Source: Lachnospiraceae bacterium XBB1006
GTDB lineage: Bacteria > Bacillota > Clostridia > Lachnospirales > Lachnospiraceae
Length of the DNA: 64,000 nt
Direction: 5' to 3'
Assembly (NCBI GenBank): GCA_900115795.1
Contig: FOXT01000005.1
Coordinates: 119,015 to 183,014, forward strand
The position numbers and the translations under genes were made by a program. This document shows, in pieces, positions 34,145 through 42,291 of the stretch. Position 1 is the stretch's first letter. Each line of letters starts with the position of its first letter. The notes below the pieces were generated by a model. It saw nothing but the letters and a program-made list of their open reading frames with translations, searched no databases and was not told the origin of the DNA.

Positions 34145-35065
34145 ATGGATACAAATATTCTCTTGGAAAATGGTACGAATGAGGTTGAGATCTTAGAGTT
34201 TGTTCTGGGGGATAATCATTATGGTATTAACGTTGCTAAGATTCGTGAGATTCTTACGTATCAGCCGGTAACACCAATACCAAACGGACACTATTGCGTG
34301 GAAGGAATTTTCATGCCGCGTGATACGATGATTACCGTAATTAGTTTAAGAGAGTGCTTAGGTTTGAAGCCGGGAGAGGATAAGGGATTATTTATTATTA
34401 CGAATTTCAATAAGTTGGATATCGCATTTCACGTGGATCGCGTAATAGGAATTCACCGAATTTCTTGGGCAGATATTATTAAGCCGGACTCAACAATTAA
34501 TGCTGAGAACAATGGAGTGTCAACTGGTGTTGTTAAGTTTGATGATAAGTTAGTTGTAATCCTTGACTTTGAGAAAATCGTTACTGATATTAGCCCGGAT
34601 ACCGGTTTGAAGGTTACAGATATCGAGAACTACGAAGGAAGAGACAGAAGTATGTGTCCGATTGTCATCGCAGAGGATTCACCAATGCTTGGACGCATGA
34701 TTACAGATTGCTTGAAGAAGTCCGGATATACGAAGCTTACATTATGTGAGAATGGACAGATTGCATGGGATACGTTGTGCGAGTTGCGTGATGCCGGTGC
34801 AGGAAATCTTTACAGCAAGGTAAAATGTATCATTACCGATATCGAGATGCCGATTATGGATGGACATCGTTTGACCAAGTTATGCAAGGAGGATGAGGTT
34901 ATTAAAGAAATCCCATTGGTTATTTTCTCCTCTCTTGTTAACGAAGAGATGCGTAGAAAAGGTGAGCAGCTTGGTGCAGATGCACAGTTGACCAAACCGG
35001 AAATTGGAATGTTGGTAGATGCAATTGATCGTTTGATTGATGAGAGTAGTCTATCAAACAACTAG
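34145..35065 (+). CDS. cheV: chemotaxis coupling protein CheV (CheW plus receiver)
   Basis: CheV couples chemoreceptors to CheA and adjusts signalling through a phosphorylatable receiver domain. The 306-residue protein has an N-terminal CheW domain (about 10-150, with EILEFVLGDNHYGINVAKIREI) and a C-terminal receiver (about 170-300) with the acceptor Asp in CIITDIEMPIMDG and the K of LTKPE. It acts at the cytoplasmic face of the receptor array. Other chemotaxis genes are absent here. Confidence 0.93.
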   Translation: MDTNILLENGTNEVEILEFVLGDNHYGINVAKIREILTYQPVTPIPNGHYCVEGIFMPRDTMITVISLRECLGLKPGEDKGLFIITNFNKLDIAFHVDRVIGIHRISWADIIKPDSTINAENNGVSTGVVKFDDKLVVILDFEKIVTDISPDTGLKVTDIENYEGRDRSMCPIVIAEDSPMLGRMITDCLKKSGYTKLTLCENGQIAWDTLCELRDAGAGNLYSKVKCIITDIEMPIMDGHRLTKLCKEDEVIKEIPLVIFSSLVNEEMRRKGEQLGADAQLTKPEIGMLVDAIDRLIDESSLSNN

Positions 35066-35077
35066 GAATGAAAGATT

Positions 35078-35126
35078 TGCCTCGAAACATTTCCATGGGC
35101 GACCTGGGGTGCTTTGAGGCATTTTT
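35078..35126 (+). terminator. terminator after cheV
   Basis: TGCCTC (35078-35083) pairs with GAGGCA (35116-35121), with further partial pairing inward, and is followed by TTTTT. Confidence 0.75.
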
Positions 35127-35155
35127 GCATGATAGATAGTAGGAGGTGGAATTCT

Positions 35156-36844
35156 TTGACAGACAAGAATGAGGATTACTTGGATCAGCTATTGAATTCC
35201 GTTATTGGTGCAGATGATACAAAGGCATCGGCATCGGACAGACAACAGGAAGAAAGCCGAGAAGACAGGCGGCGCAAACGAAAGAAAGACGCACAGAAGT
35301 TTTTCATCGATGATTTCGAGAAAGAATTAGAGAATTTTGAAGAATCAAGTGAACTAACGGATTTTGATCTGGAGATGGAACAACTTCTGGCAGATGAACA
35401 ATATAAGGAGAACATGCGGGATGAGCAACCGCCACAATCGGTGCAGACATCGGAACCGGCAATGGATGATTCTTTTTTTGCAGGGTTAAGTGCTGCCATG
35501 AGTGGAGAATCAGGTGAACAGCCGGAACCGGAACCGGATTCTGTTATTGGAACCGGGAGTGTCCCGGATGTACCGGTTGCCGTAGATGGAAATGAAGAGG
35601 CATTGGCGGAAGAGAATGTGGACGATTTAGCAGCATTGTTAGCGTCGATGGGTGGCGAAGAAGCACCGGATGAGCAACCACCTGCGGAGCAGCCTTCAGA
35701 AGAGGCTCCGACGGATACTGGTAGCGAAAGTGAAACAGAGAATGGTGATGCGGATGATATTCTTTCCCTTTTGAATGGACTTGGGGGAGAGGATGATGAT
35801 TTGGCAGGCATATCGGAGTTACTTAAGGCAGATGAGAACAATGAACCAATTGAAGCAGCGACGGAAACAGCGGATGGCATGGAGATTGACCCCTCGGATG
35901 TAGCAGAGCTATCCGGTTTAAAAGAAGTATCGAAAGAGGACAAAGGTGTGAAAGACTCAGAAGAGAAGAAAAAGAAACCGGGATTTCTCGCAAAACTTAA
36001 AAATGCATTGTTTGGCCCGGATGAAGAGGAACAAGAAGCCGGAAAAGAAGAGGGCATGAAAGTTACAACTGCAGATGATTTAGATGGTTTGTCCGATGAA
36101 AATCTGGACATTTTAAAAGCATTAGAGGGTGGCGATGGTGCCGGTGGCGGAGAGAGCGCAGATGATCCAAAGGCTAAGAAGAAGGCTGATAAAGAGGCTA
36201 AGAAAAAGGCCAAAGAGGAGAAGGCGAAAGAAAAGAAGGCCGCCAAAGAAGCGAAGAAGAAAGAAAAGCAGGCAAAGAAAGCCGCAAAACCAAAGAAAGA
36301 AAAGAAGCCGAAGGTAAAGGACAATACACCTCCGTTACCAAAGCTGCCGGTATTTTTGATTTTTGTTATGGCATTTTCCTTTGCAGGCGCTGTTTTGTTT
36401 GCAGGAAACGGTTTTCATTCGCGTTTGGTGATGAAGAATTCCGAGTCTTATTTCGAACAGGGTGATTACCAAAAGGCATATGCGGAGATTGCCGGTATGA
36501 GCTTCAAGAAGAAGGAACAGGCAGATTATGCAACCAAGGTGAGCATCTTGGCCGGTATGCAAGAGCTGTTAGAGGCTTATGAAACCTTGGAATCTACCGG
36601 AAGACATGAATTGGCACTGGATGCATTGATTCGTGTGGTTGGACGGTACGATGCAAATCTGGAACGTGCAGAGGAACTTGGTTATACCGATGAGATGACA
36701 GAAATGGAAAAACGCGCGGCAAAAACGCTAAAAAAACAGTATAAAATGAAATACGATGAGGCAGTTAGCCTATATCGTATTCGTAGTAGAAGTAGATATT
36801 CCACCGAATTATATAAGAAATTAGTGAAACTGGGGATTGTTTAA
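35156..36844 (+). CDS. large single-span membrane protein with acidic N-terminus and Lys-rich linker
   Basis: The 562-residue protein has a long acidic, low-complexity N-terminal part (to about 335) with short hydrophobic patches such as DDLAALLASMGG and DDILSLLNGLGG. A strongly Lys/Ala/Glu-rich segment (about 338-388), one membrane helix (about 397-418), and a C-terminal TPR-like helical domain (about 430-562) follow. TTG 35156, nine bases after AGGAGG, is the probable start; no in-frame ATG is well placed. The acidic domain should be cytoplasmic. The repeated DDLxxLLxxLGG pieces may be short docking motifs. I do not recognise the family. ung begins directly after its stop. Confidence 0.78.
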   Translation: MTDKNEDYLDQLLNSVIGADDTKASASDRQQEESREDRRRKRKKDAQKFFIDDFEKELENFEESSELTDFDLEMEQLLADEQYKENMRDEQPPQSVQTSEPAMDDSFFAGLSAAMSGESGEQPEPEPDSVIGTGSVPDVPVAVDGNEEALAEENVDDLAALLASMGGEEAPDEQPPAEQPSEEAPTDTGSESETENGDADDILSLLNGLGGEDDDLAGISELLKADENNEPIEAATETADGMEIDPSDVAELSGLKEVSKEDKGVKDSEEKKKKPGFLAKLKNALFGPDEEEQEAGKEEGMKVTTADDLDGLSDENLDILKALEGGDGAGGGESADDPKAKKKADKEAKKKAKEEKAKEKKAAKEAKKKEKQAKKAAKPKKEKKPKVKDNTPPLPKLPVFLIFVMAFSFAGAVLFAGNGFHSRLVMKNSESYFEQGDYQKAYAEIAGMSFKKKEQADYATKVSILAGMQELLEAYETLESTGRHELALDALIRVVGRYDANLERAEELGYTDEMTEMEKRAAKTLKKQYKMKYDEAVSLYRIRSRSRYSTELYKKLVKLGIV

Positions 36845-37525
36845 ATGCCTGCAATAACGAATGATTGGCTTGAAGTATTAAATCAGGAATTTAAAAAGCC
36901 GTATTACAAAGAACTATATGAATATGTGAAAGAGCAATACAATACGACACAAGTGTTTCCACCGGCAGAAGAATTGTTTAATGCGTTTCACCTGACACCG
37001 CTTAGCAAAGTGAAGGTTGTAATACTTGGCCAGGATCCTTACCATAATTTTGGACAGGCGCATGGGTTGAGTTTTTCTGTGAAGCCGGGACAAAAGATTC
37101 CGCCATCCCTGCAGAATATTTATCAGGAATTGCATGATGATTGCGGATGTACGATACCGGAACATGGATATCTTGTCAAATGGGCAGAGCAAGGAGTGCT
37201 TTTGTTAAATACTGTTTTGACAGTTAGAGCCCATGAAGCCAATTCTCATCAGGGAATGGGTTGGGAACAGTTTACGGATGCAGCGATTCGTGCGGTAAAT
37301 GCGCAGAATCGTGGAGTGGTATACATGTTGTGGGGAAGACCTGCACAGCGTAAACAATCCATGATAACGAATCCGAAGCATTTGGTGCTTTGTGCACCAC
37401 ATCCAAGCCCATTATCCGCGTATCGAGGATTTTTTGGGTGCCGGCATTTTAGCCGTGCAAACGAGTTTCTATTGGCAGACGGTCAGACGCCAATTGATTG
37501 GCAGATTGACCCACTTACATTCTAA
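36845..37525 (+). CDS. ung: uracil-DNA glycosylase
   Basis: Ung removes uracil from DNA in base-excision repair. The 226-residue protein has the water-activating motif GQDPYHNFGQAHGLSFSV (about 59-76), the second catalytic loop HPSPLSAYRGFFGC (about 185-198) and LLLNTVLTV. It begins immediately after the stop of the preceding membrane protein, so translation is probably coupled. Together with dUTPase it limits uracil in DNA. Confidence 0.97.
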   Translation: MPAITNDWLEVLNQEFKKPYYKELYEYVKEQYNTTQVFPPAEELFNAFHLTPLSKVKVVILGQDPYHNFGQAHGLSFSVKPGQKIPPSLQNIYQELHDDCGCTIPEHGYLVKWAEQGVLLLNTVLTVRAHEANSHQGMGWEQFTDAAIRAVNAQNRGVVYMLWGRPAQRKQSMITNPKHLVLCAPHPSPLSAYRGFFGCRHFSRANEFLLADGQTPIDWQIDPLTF

Positions 37526-37537
37526 GGAGGGAGAAGT

Positions 37538-38326
37538 ATGGCAAGTTTTTACGGAATCTCTTCAGATTCGGTAAGTATGTTGTTTTCATCGATTGGAAAA
37601 GGAAGTTCAACCGGTAATGTATTAGCAGACTATGCATCAATAAAAAATGGCTCATACTATAAGCTTGCAAAGAAATATTACGGTGGACAGACACCAAGGG
37701 CGACAACGTCACCGGATACGAAGAAAGTTACAAAGACAAAATATGAGTTGACCCATGAGGTTGGCAAGAGGGCGACCGAAGCGACAACCACCAGCACCAA
37801 GAAGGTGAATGCAAAAGCACAGCAATACAATGAGATTAAGAGTGGTGCAGATGGATTGGTTGCAGCGGCCGATCGTTTACTTACCAGAGGAAATACGTCC
37901 GTTTTTACGGAGAATAAGGACAAGAAAGTTGATACAGAAGAGATTTACAAAGGGGTGTCCTCATTTGTTGAGGGCTACAACAAAACCCTGGATAATGCGA
38001 AGAACGCTACGGCGTCCTCCATTAAGACGGCTAGAAATACGATGGTGAATGCAACCATCGCAAACAAGCGTAAATTGGAAGAAGTAGGTATTTCCTTAGA
38101 CAAAGATAACAAAATGTCCATTGACAAAGATACGTTTGTAAATGCGGACATTAACAAAGTTAAAAGCCTATTTAACAACCGCGACTCTTATGCAGCCGGC
38201 ATTAAGACAAATGCGTCTTACATGTCTATGTCTGCAAAGAATGCTGCAAATCAGAACAGTCTTTATGCAAGAAACGGATTGTACAACAGCTACAATCAGA
38301 TACCTGCGTTTGAAGATATGTTCTAG
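37538..38326 (+). CDS. unknown protein with FliD-C-like end
   Basis: The 262-residue protein is rich in Lys, Ser, Thr and Asn and lacks a signal peptide. The segment near residues 185-215 (ISLDKDNKMSIDKDTF ... VKSLF) follows the pattern of the C-terminal domain of the flagellar cap protein FliD. Composition and lack of Cys are also flagellin-like. It may therefore be an exported axial or flagellum-related protein, but it is shorter than FliD and this is only a resemblance. The ribosome binding site is AAGGAGGGAG. Confidence 0.65.
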   Translation: MASFYGISSDSVSMLFSSIGKGSSTGNVLADYASIKNGSYYKLAKKYYGGQTPRATTSPDTKKVTKTKYELTHEVGKRATEATTTSTKKVNAKAQQYNEIKSGADGLVAAADRLLTRGNTSVFTENKDKKVDTEEIYKGVSSFVEGYNKTLDNAKNATASSIKTARNTMVNATIANKRKLEEVGISLDKDNKMSIDKDTFVNADINKVKSLFNNRDSYAAGIKTNASYMSMSAKNAANQNSLYARNGLYNSYNQIPAFEDMF

Positions 38327-38361
38327 ATAGGAGAAAGAAAGATAAGGAGTTATAGGGAACT

Positions 38362-38766
38362 ATGAGTATATTAGATACCTTTTTAGGAGGACACCAAAGT
38401 CCACCGCGACGACCTGTTAAGGTGATGAAAGAGACTACAAAGGAAAAAAATGAGGTATCCATGAAGTTAGAAACAGATATTTTAAAGGAAGAAATAGACA
38501 AACTTGCAATGCAAACAGAGGCACTTACCCATGCTGTGGATGAGAATAAGAATGCCATCATTGAAAAGGTACACGTGGAGAATGTGAAAGCGTTCAAGAA
38601 TGTCCAGGCTATTTTAAATGAGTTAGATGAGAAAATGGCAAAAGCAGAAATGCAAAATAGACAGATGGAATCATTGAAAATTTATGTGCGATGTGGCACA
38701 TGGTTCTCCATTATGAATCTATTGGTTTTGGTAGTTTATATTCTTTTTACACAAGGAGTATTTTAA
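38362..38766 (+). CDS. small coiled-coil protein with C-terminal membrane helix
   Basis: The 134-residue protein has a Pro/Arg-rich start (GGHQSPPRRPVK), a predicted coiled coil from about residue 35 to 105, and a hydrophobic helix at about 112-131 ending FTQGVF. It would be tail-anchored with its body in the cytoplasm. I do not recognise it. It directly precedes the flavin reductase-like gene (no gap) and lies 35 bp after the FliD-like gene. Confidence 0.7.
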   Translation: MSILDTFLGGHQSPPRRPVKVMKETTKEKNEVSMKLETDILKEEIDKLAMQTEALTHAVDENKNAIIEKVHVENVKAFKNVQAILNELDEKMAKAEMQNRQMESLKIYVRCGTWFSIMNLLVLVVYILFTQGVF

Positions 38767-39360
38767 ATGAGTAAGATTGATTTTCGACCCGGAAATATGC
38801 TTTATCCGTTACCTGCTATTATGGTAACCTGCCAGGGAGATGAGCAGGTACCTAATATTATTACTCTTGCGTGGGCAGGAACGGTGTGCTCGGATCCGGC
38901 CATGGTTTCTATCTCTGTGAAGAAACAGCGCTTTTCCCATCATCTTTTGATGGAAAGTGGCGAGTTTGTAATTAATCTTACCACCAAGGACATTGTAAAG
39001 GCGACGGATTATTGTGGTGTTACTTCCGGACGGGATGTAGACAAATTTGCAAAAACAGGATTAACCCCCATACCATCGAAGAAGGTGGCAGCGCCTTCCA
39101 TTGAAGAAAGCCCGGTAAATATCGAGTGCAAGGTGAAACAGGTATTGGAATTAGGGAGCCATGATATGTTTCTTGCAGAAGTGGTTCATGTAAGCGTGGA
39201 TGCTTCCCTGATGGATGAGAAAAACACACTTCATTTAAAAAATGCTGATTTAATTACGTATTCTCATGGCAGATATTTTGTGCTTGGGAAAGAACTAGGA
39301 ACGTTTGGGTATTCGATTCGGAAGCGTAATCCGAAGAAAAAAAGAAAGAAGAATAGATAA
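38767..39360 (+). CDS. flavin reductase-like FMN-binding protein
   Basis: The 197-residue protein is a split-barrel flavoprotein of the flavin reductase-like domain family. It begins FRPGNMLYPLPAIMVTC and includes NIITLAWAGTVCSDPAMVSISV and ESGEFVINL, the FMN-binding and dimer parts of the fold. Members reduce flavins or act as flavoprotein oxidoreductases of unknown substrate. A very basic tail KKKRKKNR is unusual. The start is one base after the previous stop. Confidence 0.88.
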   Translation: MSKIDFRPGNMLYPLPAIMVTCQGDEQVPNIITLAWAGTVCSDPAMVSISVKKQRFSHHLLMESGEFVINLTTKDIVKATDYCGVTSGRDVDKFAKTGLTPIPSKKVAAPSIEESPVNIECKVKQVLELGSHDMFLAEVVHVSVDASLMDEKNTLHLKNADLITYSHGRYFVLGKELGTFGYSIRKRNPKKKRKKNR

Positions 39361-39389
39361 AGGAGATGCCGGTTGGCATCTCCTTTATT
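39359..39389. terminator. bidirectional terminator between convergent genes
   Basis: AAAGGAGATGCC (39359-39370) and GGCATCTCCTTT (39375-39386) form a perfect 12-bp stem with a GGTT loop. It overlaps the stop codons of the flavoprotein gene (plus) and the DUF4364 gene (minus). Confidence 0.92.
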
Positions 39390-39906
39390 GTATGAGCATA
39401 TCCATAAGATATGCATAAATTTCGTCATTGTTTTTCTTCCAATTGCTACAAGCAGCTTCGGCCTGCTCTTTTCCCTGCATTCGAAAAGACAATTCGAAGG
39501 TTACGGCATTCTTATCACGCACCTGGCAACGAACGTTGTATTGCTGTCCGGAAACCGGATAGTATTCTGCGGTAATGGAGGTATCTTTTCGAAGGGCAAT
39601 ATCATGAGTTTGGAAATAGGCACGGATATCGTCCTTAATTGCATCGGAAATCTTATTCTCAAAAAAGCCAAGGGTTACTTCTCCGCCTGTGGTAATGCGA
39701 TATAAGGTCGCATTGGGACCAGCAGATTCAGAGGAAATTAAATCAGAATTCTCTAATTCGCTTAAAACCTGTTGGATTGTGAAATAATTCGTATACTCTA
39801 AATCCAAGACCAAGTCGGAAATGTCGGAGTTGGAGAGCGGATAGTCGGCATTTTGTAACATATATAATACAATTAGTTTGTAAAGCGTTGCGGTTTCGTT
39901 ATTCAT
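39385..39906 (-). CDS. DUF4364 family protein
   Basis: The 173-residue protein matches the DUF4364 family, which is common in Clostridia. The N-terminal part (about 1-85) looks like a winged helix (LYKLIVLYMLQNADYPLSNS ... LSELENSDLI), so it may be a transcriptional regulator. The C-terminal part is of unknown fold. It overlaps the radical SAM gene by 8 bp and is the last gene of the minus-strand group. Confidence 0.85.
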   Translation of the reverse strand: MNNETATLYKLIVLYMLQNADYPLSNSDISDLVLDLEYTNYFTIQQVLSELENSDLISSESAGPNATLYRITTGGEVTLGFFENKISDAIKDDIRAYFQTHDIALRKDTSITAEYYPVSGQQYNVRCQVRDKNAVTFELSFRMQGKEQAEAACSNWKKNNDEIYAYLMDMLIQ

Positions 39907-40837
39907 AAAATCTCCTTCCTTGCCATGTATTACGTTGTTTGAGCTCCTGATGAATGGCGTTTAAAACGGAGCGTTTATTTGAACTCCATAAGGGAGCAAT
40001 CAAATCCTTCTTTGGCCCGTCACCGGTTAGCCGGTGGATGACAATGCGTGGTGGCAACAATTCAATGCATTGACAAATCAGGTCGTAGTATTCTTCCTGC
40101 TTAAAAAGCGGGAAAGGGTGCGCTTCATAATCGAGCGCGAGATCCGTATGGCGCAAGACATGAAGTAGTTGTAGTTTGATACCTTGTATATCCCGGTGGG
40201 CAAGGTAGGACACCGTTGCAAGCATGTCGTCTGTTGATTCTCCGGGTAGACCTAAAATAACATGAACGATAACGGTGAGATTGCGTTTACGTAACTGCCC
40301 AAGTGCCGTTTCAAAGCAGGAGAGTGGGTAGCCGCGGCGAATATAACGTGCGGTGCGCTCGTGGATTGTCTGGAGCCCAAGTTCAACCCATACGGGCTTT
40401 ACATGATTGAGCTCGGTTAGAAGGCAAAGAACATCCTCCGGTAGACAATCCGGGCGAGTGCCAATTGCCAAAGCACAAATGCGTGGGTGAGAAATTGCTT
40501 CTGTAAAAATACGACGAAGATACTCCACCGGTGCATACGTGTTGGTAAAAGCCTGGAAGTAAGCAATAAAATACTTCACCGGTCGCTTTTTCTCCAAATC
40601 CTGAATTCCGTTTTCGATTTGTTCTGTAATGGAAGTCGCACGATTACCGGCAAAATCACCGGAGCCGCCTGCACTGCAAAAAATACAGCCTCGATCATGG
40701 AGGCTGCCATCACGATTGGGACAAGTCATGCCGCCGTCAATGGCGATGCGGTAGACCTTGTGCCCATACTGTTGTTTTAAGGAATAATCAAGGGAGACAT
40801 ATGGCTTGTCTCCCCAATGTGGTATTTGTTGTTTCAT
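39899..40837 (-). CDS. radical SAM protein, TIGR01212 (YhcC) family
   Basis: The 312-residue protein has an N-terminal iron-sulfur site in MTCPNRDGSLHDRGCIFCSAGG, with cysteines in the long-spaced arrangement typical of this family. Radical SAM core motifs PVWVELGLQT and HVILGLPGE are present. YhcC-type proteins are conserved but their reaction is not settled; roles in tRNA or elongator-like modification have been proposed. It has its own minus-strand promoter and is translationally coupled to the DUF4364 gene. Confidence 0.9.
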   Translation of the reverse strand: MKQQIPHWGDKPYVSLDYSLKQQYGHKVYRIAIDGGMTCPNRDGSLHDRGCIFCSAGGSGDFAGNRATSITEQIENGIQDLEKKRPVKYFIAYFQAFTNTYAPVEYLRRIFTEAISHPRICALAIGTRPDCLPEDVLCLLTELNHVKPVWVELGLQTIHERTARYIRRGYPLSCFETALGQLRKRNLTVIVHVILGLPGESTDDMLATVSYLAHRDIQGIKLQLLHVLRHTDLALDYEAHPFPLFKQEEYYDLICQCIELLPPRIVIHRLTGDGPKKDLIAPLWSSNKRSVLNAIHQELKQRNTWQGRRFYE

Positions 40838-40843
40838 ATATCT

Positions 40844-40872
40844 ATCCTATCATGCACCAGACAATTTGACAA
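40844..40872 (-). promoter_or_regulatory. sigma-A promoter of the TIGR01212 gene
   Basis: On the minus strand TTGTCA (40867-40872) and TAGGAT (40844-40849) are spaced 17 bp, in the 39-bp gap downstream of the antiporter gene. Confidence 0.7.
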
Positions 40873-40876
40873 GAAC

Positions 40877-42055
40877 TTATTCCAAAGCAGGTCCACGGTT
40901 GATTGCCATTTTTAATAAAACCGGAGTGCTTAGGGCAGAAGCGATGACAGAAACGATGATGGCCGGTAATAACTTCGGATCAATCATGCCGGCATCAATT
41001 CCCTTTTGTGCAACCATCAAGGCGACTTCGCTTCTTGCTACCATGCCGATGCCAACAACCAAAGATTGATGATTGGATAACTTGCAAACTTTTGCTCCTA
41101 ATCCACAACCGATAATCTTAGAAATAATCGCTGCAAGGATTAGCAGAAGAGCAAAAATAAGAATGCTCTTATTCATGACACGTAAATTGGTTTTCATACC
41201 TACGCTTGCAAAAAAGACCGGTGTAAAAAGCATGTAGGAAGATACGGTCATCTTTTTCGCAACGAACTGGCGGGATTTGGTGATATTGCAAAGAATAAGA
41301 CCGGCAAAATAGGCACCGGTAATATCTGCGACACCAAAGAAATGTTCTGCACAGTAAGCCATTGTTAAGCAAAATGCAAGAGCCCAGATAGCAACACGAC
41401 GACTGTGCCAATGTTCTTCGGACACAATGCTGAAAACTTTGTGGAAAATCAATGCCATCACGCCCACAAAAACAAAGAAAAGGCAAATCTTAATTACTAC
41501 CACCAAGACACTGGAATTGCCTGAGGAAAATCCGGTTAAAACAGATAAGACAATGATTCCGATGATGTCATCAATCAGGGCGGCACTTAGTAACAGGGTG
41601 CCGGTGCGAGTCTTCAATCGTCCCATCTCGTTAAGTGTTTCGACTGTGATACCAACGGAGGTGGCAGAGAAAACAGCACCTACAAATGCTGCACGAAGCA
41701 CATTGGTTGTTGTAAAACTCTGATGGAAGAAGAAAAAGTAGAGTCCGCCGCACAATAGAAGCGGAACCAATACACCCATCATTGCAACCACAAAGGATTG
41801 AAAACCGGTCTTCTTTAGTTCATTTAAATCGGTATCAATACCTGCAGTAAACATTAACATAATAACACCGATTTCTGCAACTTTAACAAAAAAATCGGTG
41901 CTTTCCAGTACACCAAAACCGCTGGGACCAAGGACAATTCCTGCAATCAGCGCGCCAACGACCTGGGGCATGTTGATTTTCTCACTGACGAGTCCTAGTA
42001 TCTTTGTTGAGGCAAGAATAATTGCCAGATACAGTAAAAATGAATACGATTCCAT
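40877..42055 (-). CDS. cation:proton antiporter (CPA2 / Kef-NapA type)
   Basis: The 392-residue membrane protein has about twelve helices and the motifs of CPA2 Na+(K+)/H+ exchangers. These include VVGALIAGIVLGPSGFG near the start, TAGIDTDLNELKK, and the paired acidic site AALIDDIIGI (two Asp in the sixth helix region). It ends before any C-terminal TrkA-N domain, so it is the short NapA/KefB-core form. It probably exports Na+ or K+ in exchange for protons. It has its own promoter. Confidence 0.92.
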   Translation of the reverse strand: MESYSFLLYLAIILASTKILGLVSEKINMPQVVGALIAGIVLGPSGFGVLESTDFFVKVAEIGVIMLMFTAGIDTDLNELKKTGFQSFVVAMMGVLVPLLLCGGLYFFFFHQSFTTTNVLRAAFVGAVFSATSVGITVETLNEMGRLKTRTGTLLLSAALIDDIIGIIVLSVLTGFSSGNSSVLVVVIKICLFFVFVGVMALIFHKVFSIVSEEHWHSRRVAIWALAFCLTMAYCAEHFFGVADITGAYFAGLILCNITKSRQFVAKKMTVSSYMLFTPVFFASVGMKTNLRVMNKSILIFALLLILAAIISKIIGCGLGAKVCKLSNHQSLVVGIGMVARSEVALMVAQKGIDAGMIDPKLLPAIIVSVIASALSTPVLLKMAINRGPALE

Positions 42056-42100
42056 AACTTTTCTCCTTATTAATTCCTATTAAAAATATGTACGTTTCAA

Positions 42101-42128
42101 ATTATATCATTACGACACAGAAAGTCAA
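42101..42128 (-). promoter_or_regulatory. sigma-A promoter of the antiporter gene
   Basis: On the minus strand TTGACT (42123-42128) and a perfect TATAAT (42101-42106) are spaced 16 bp, about 45 bp before the start codon. Confidence 0.82.
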
Positions 42129-42153
42129 GGAATGAAAAAAATAAAAAAAAGAC

Positions 42154-42182
42154 TTGCATTTTAGGAAAATCAGTTGTATAAT
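42154..42182 (+). promoter_or_regulatory. sigma-A promoter of rho
   Basis: TTGCAT (42154-42159) and a perfect TATAAT (42177-42182) are spaced 17 bp. The leader of about 100 bases (42189-42291) is long for this window and could hold regulatory structure, but I see no clear hairpin. Confidence 0.82.
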
Positions 42183-42291
42183 GAACAAAGATATTCATGA
42201 GGCTAATTTCGGACTTACATTGTCGTATCTGACTGATATCCCAAGAGATGATTTACAGGAAACATGAAATGAATGAAGTGAAGGAGAGAAT

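Noticed and set aside
35185-36324. Long (379-codon) minus-strand open frame opposite the acidic membrane protein
   Set aside because: Its Ser/Phe-rich translation is the mirror of Asp/Glu/Lys codons on the plus strand; it has no ribosome binding site or domain, and the plus frame has a good start and a membrane helix.
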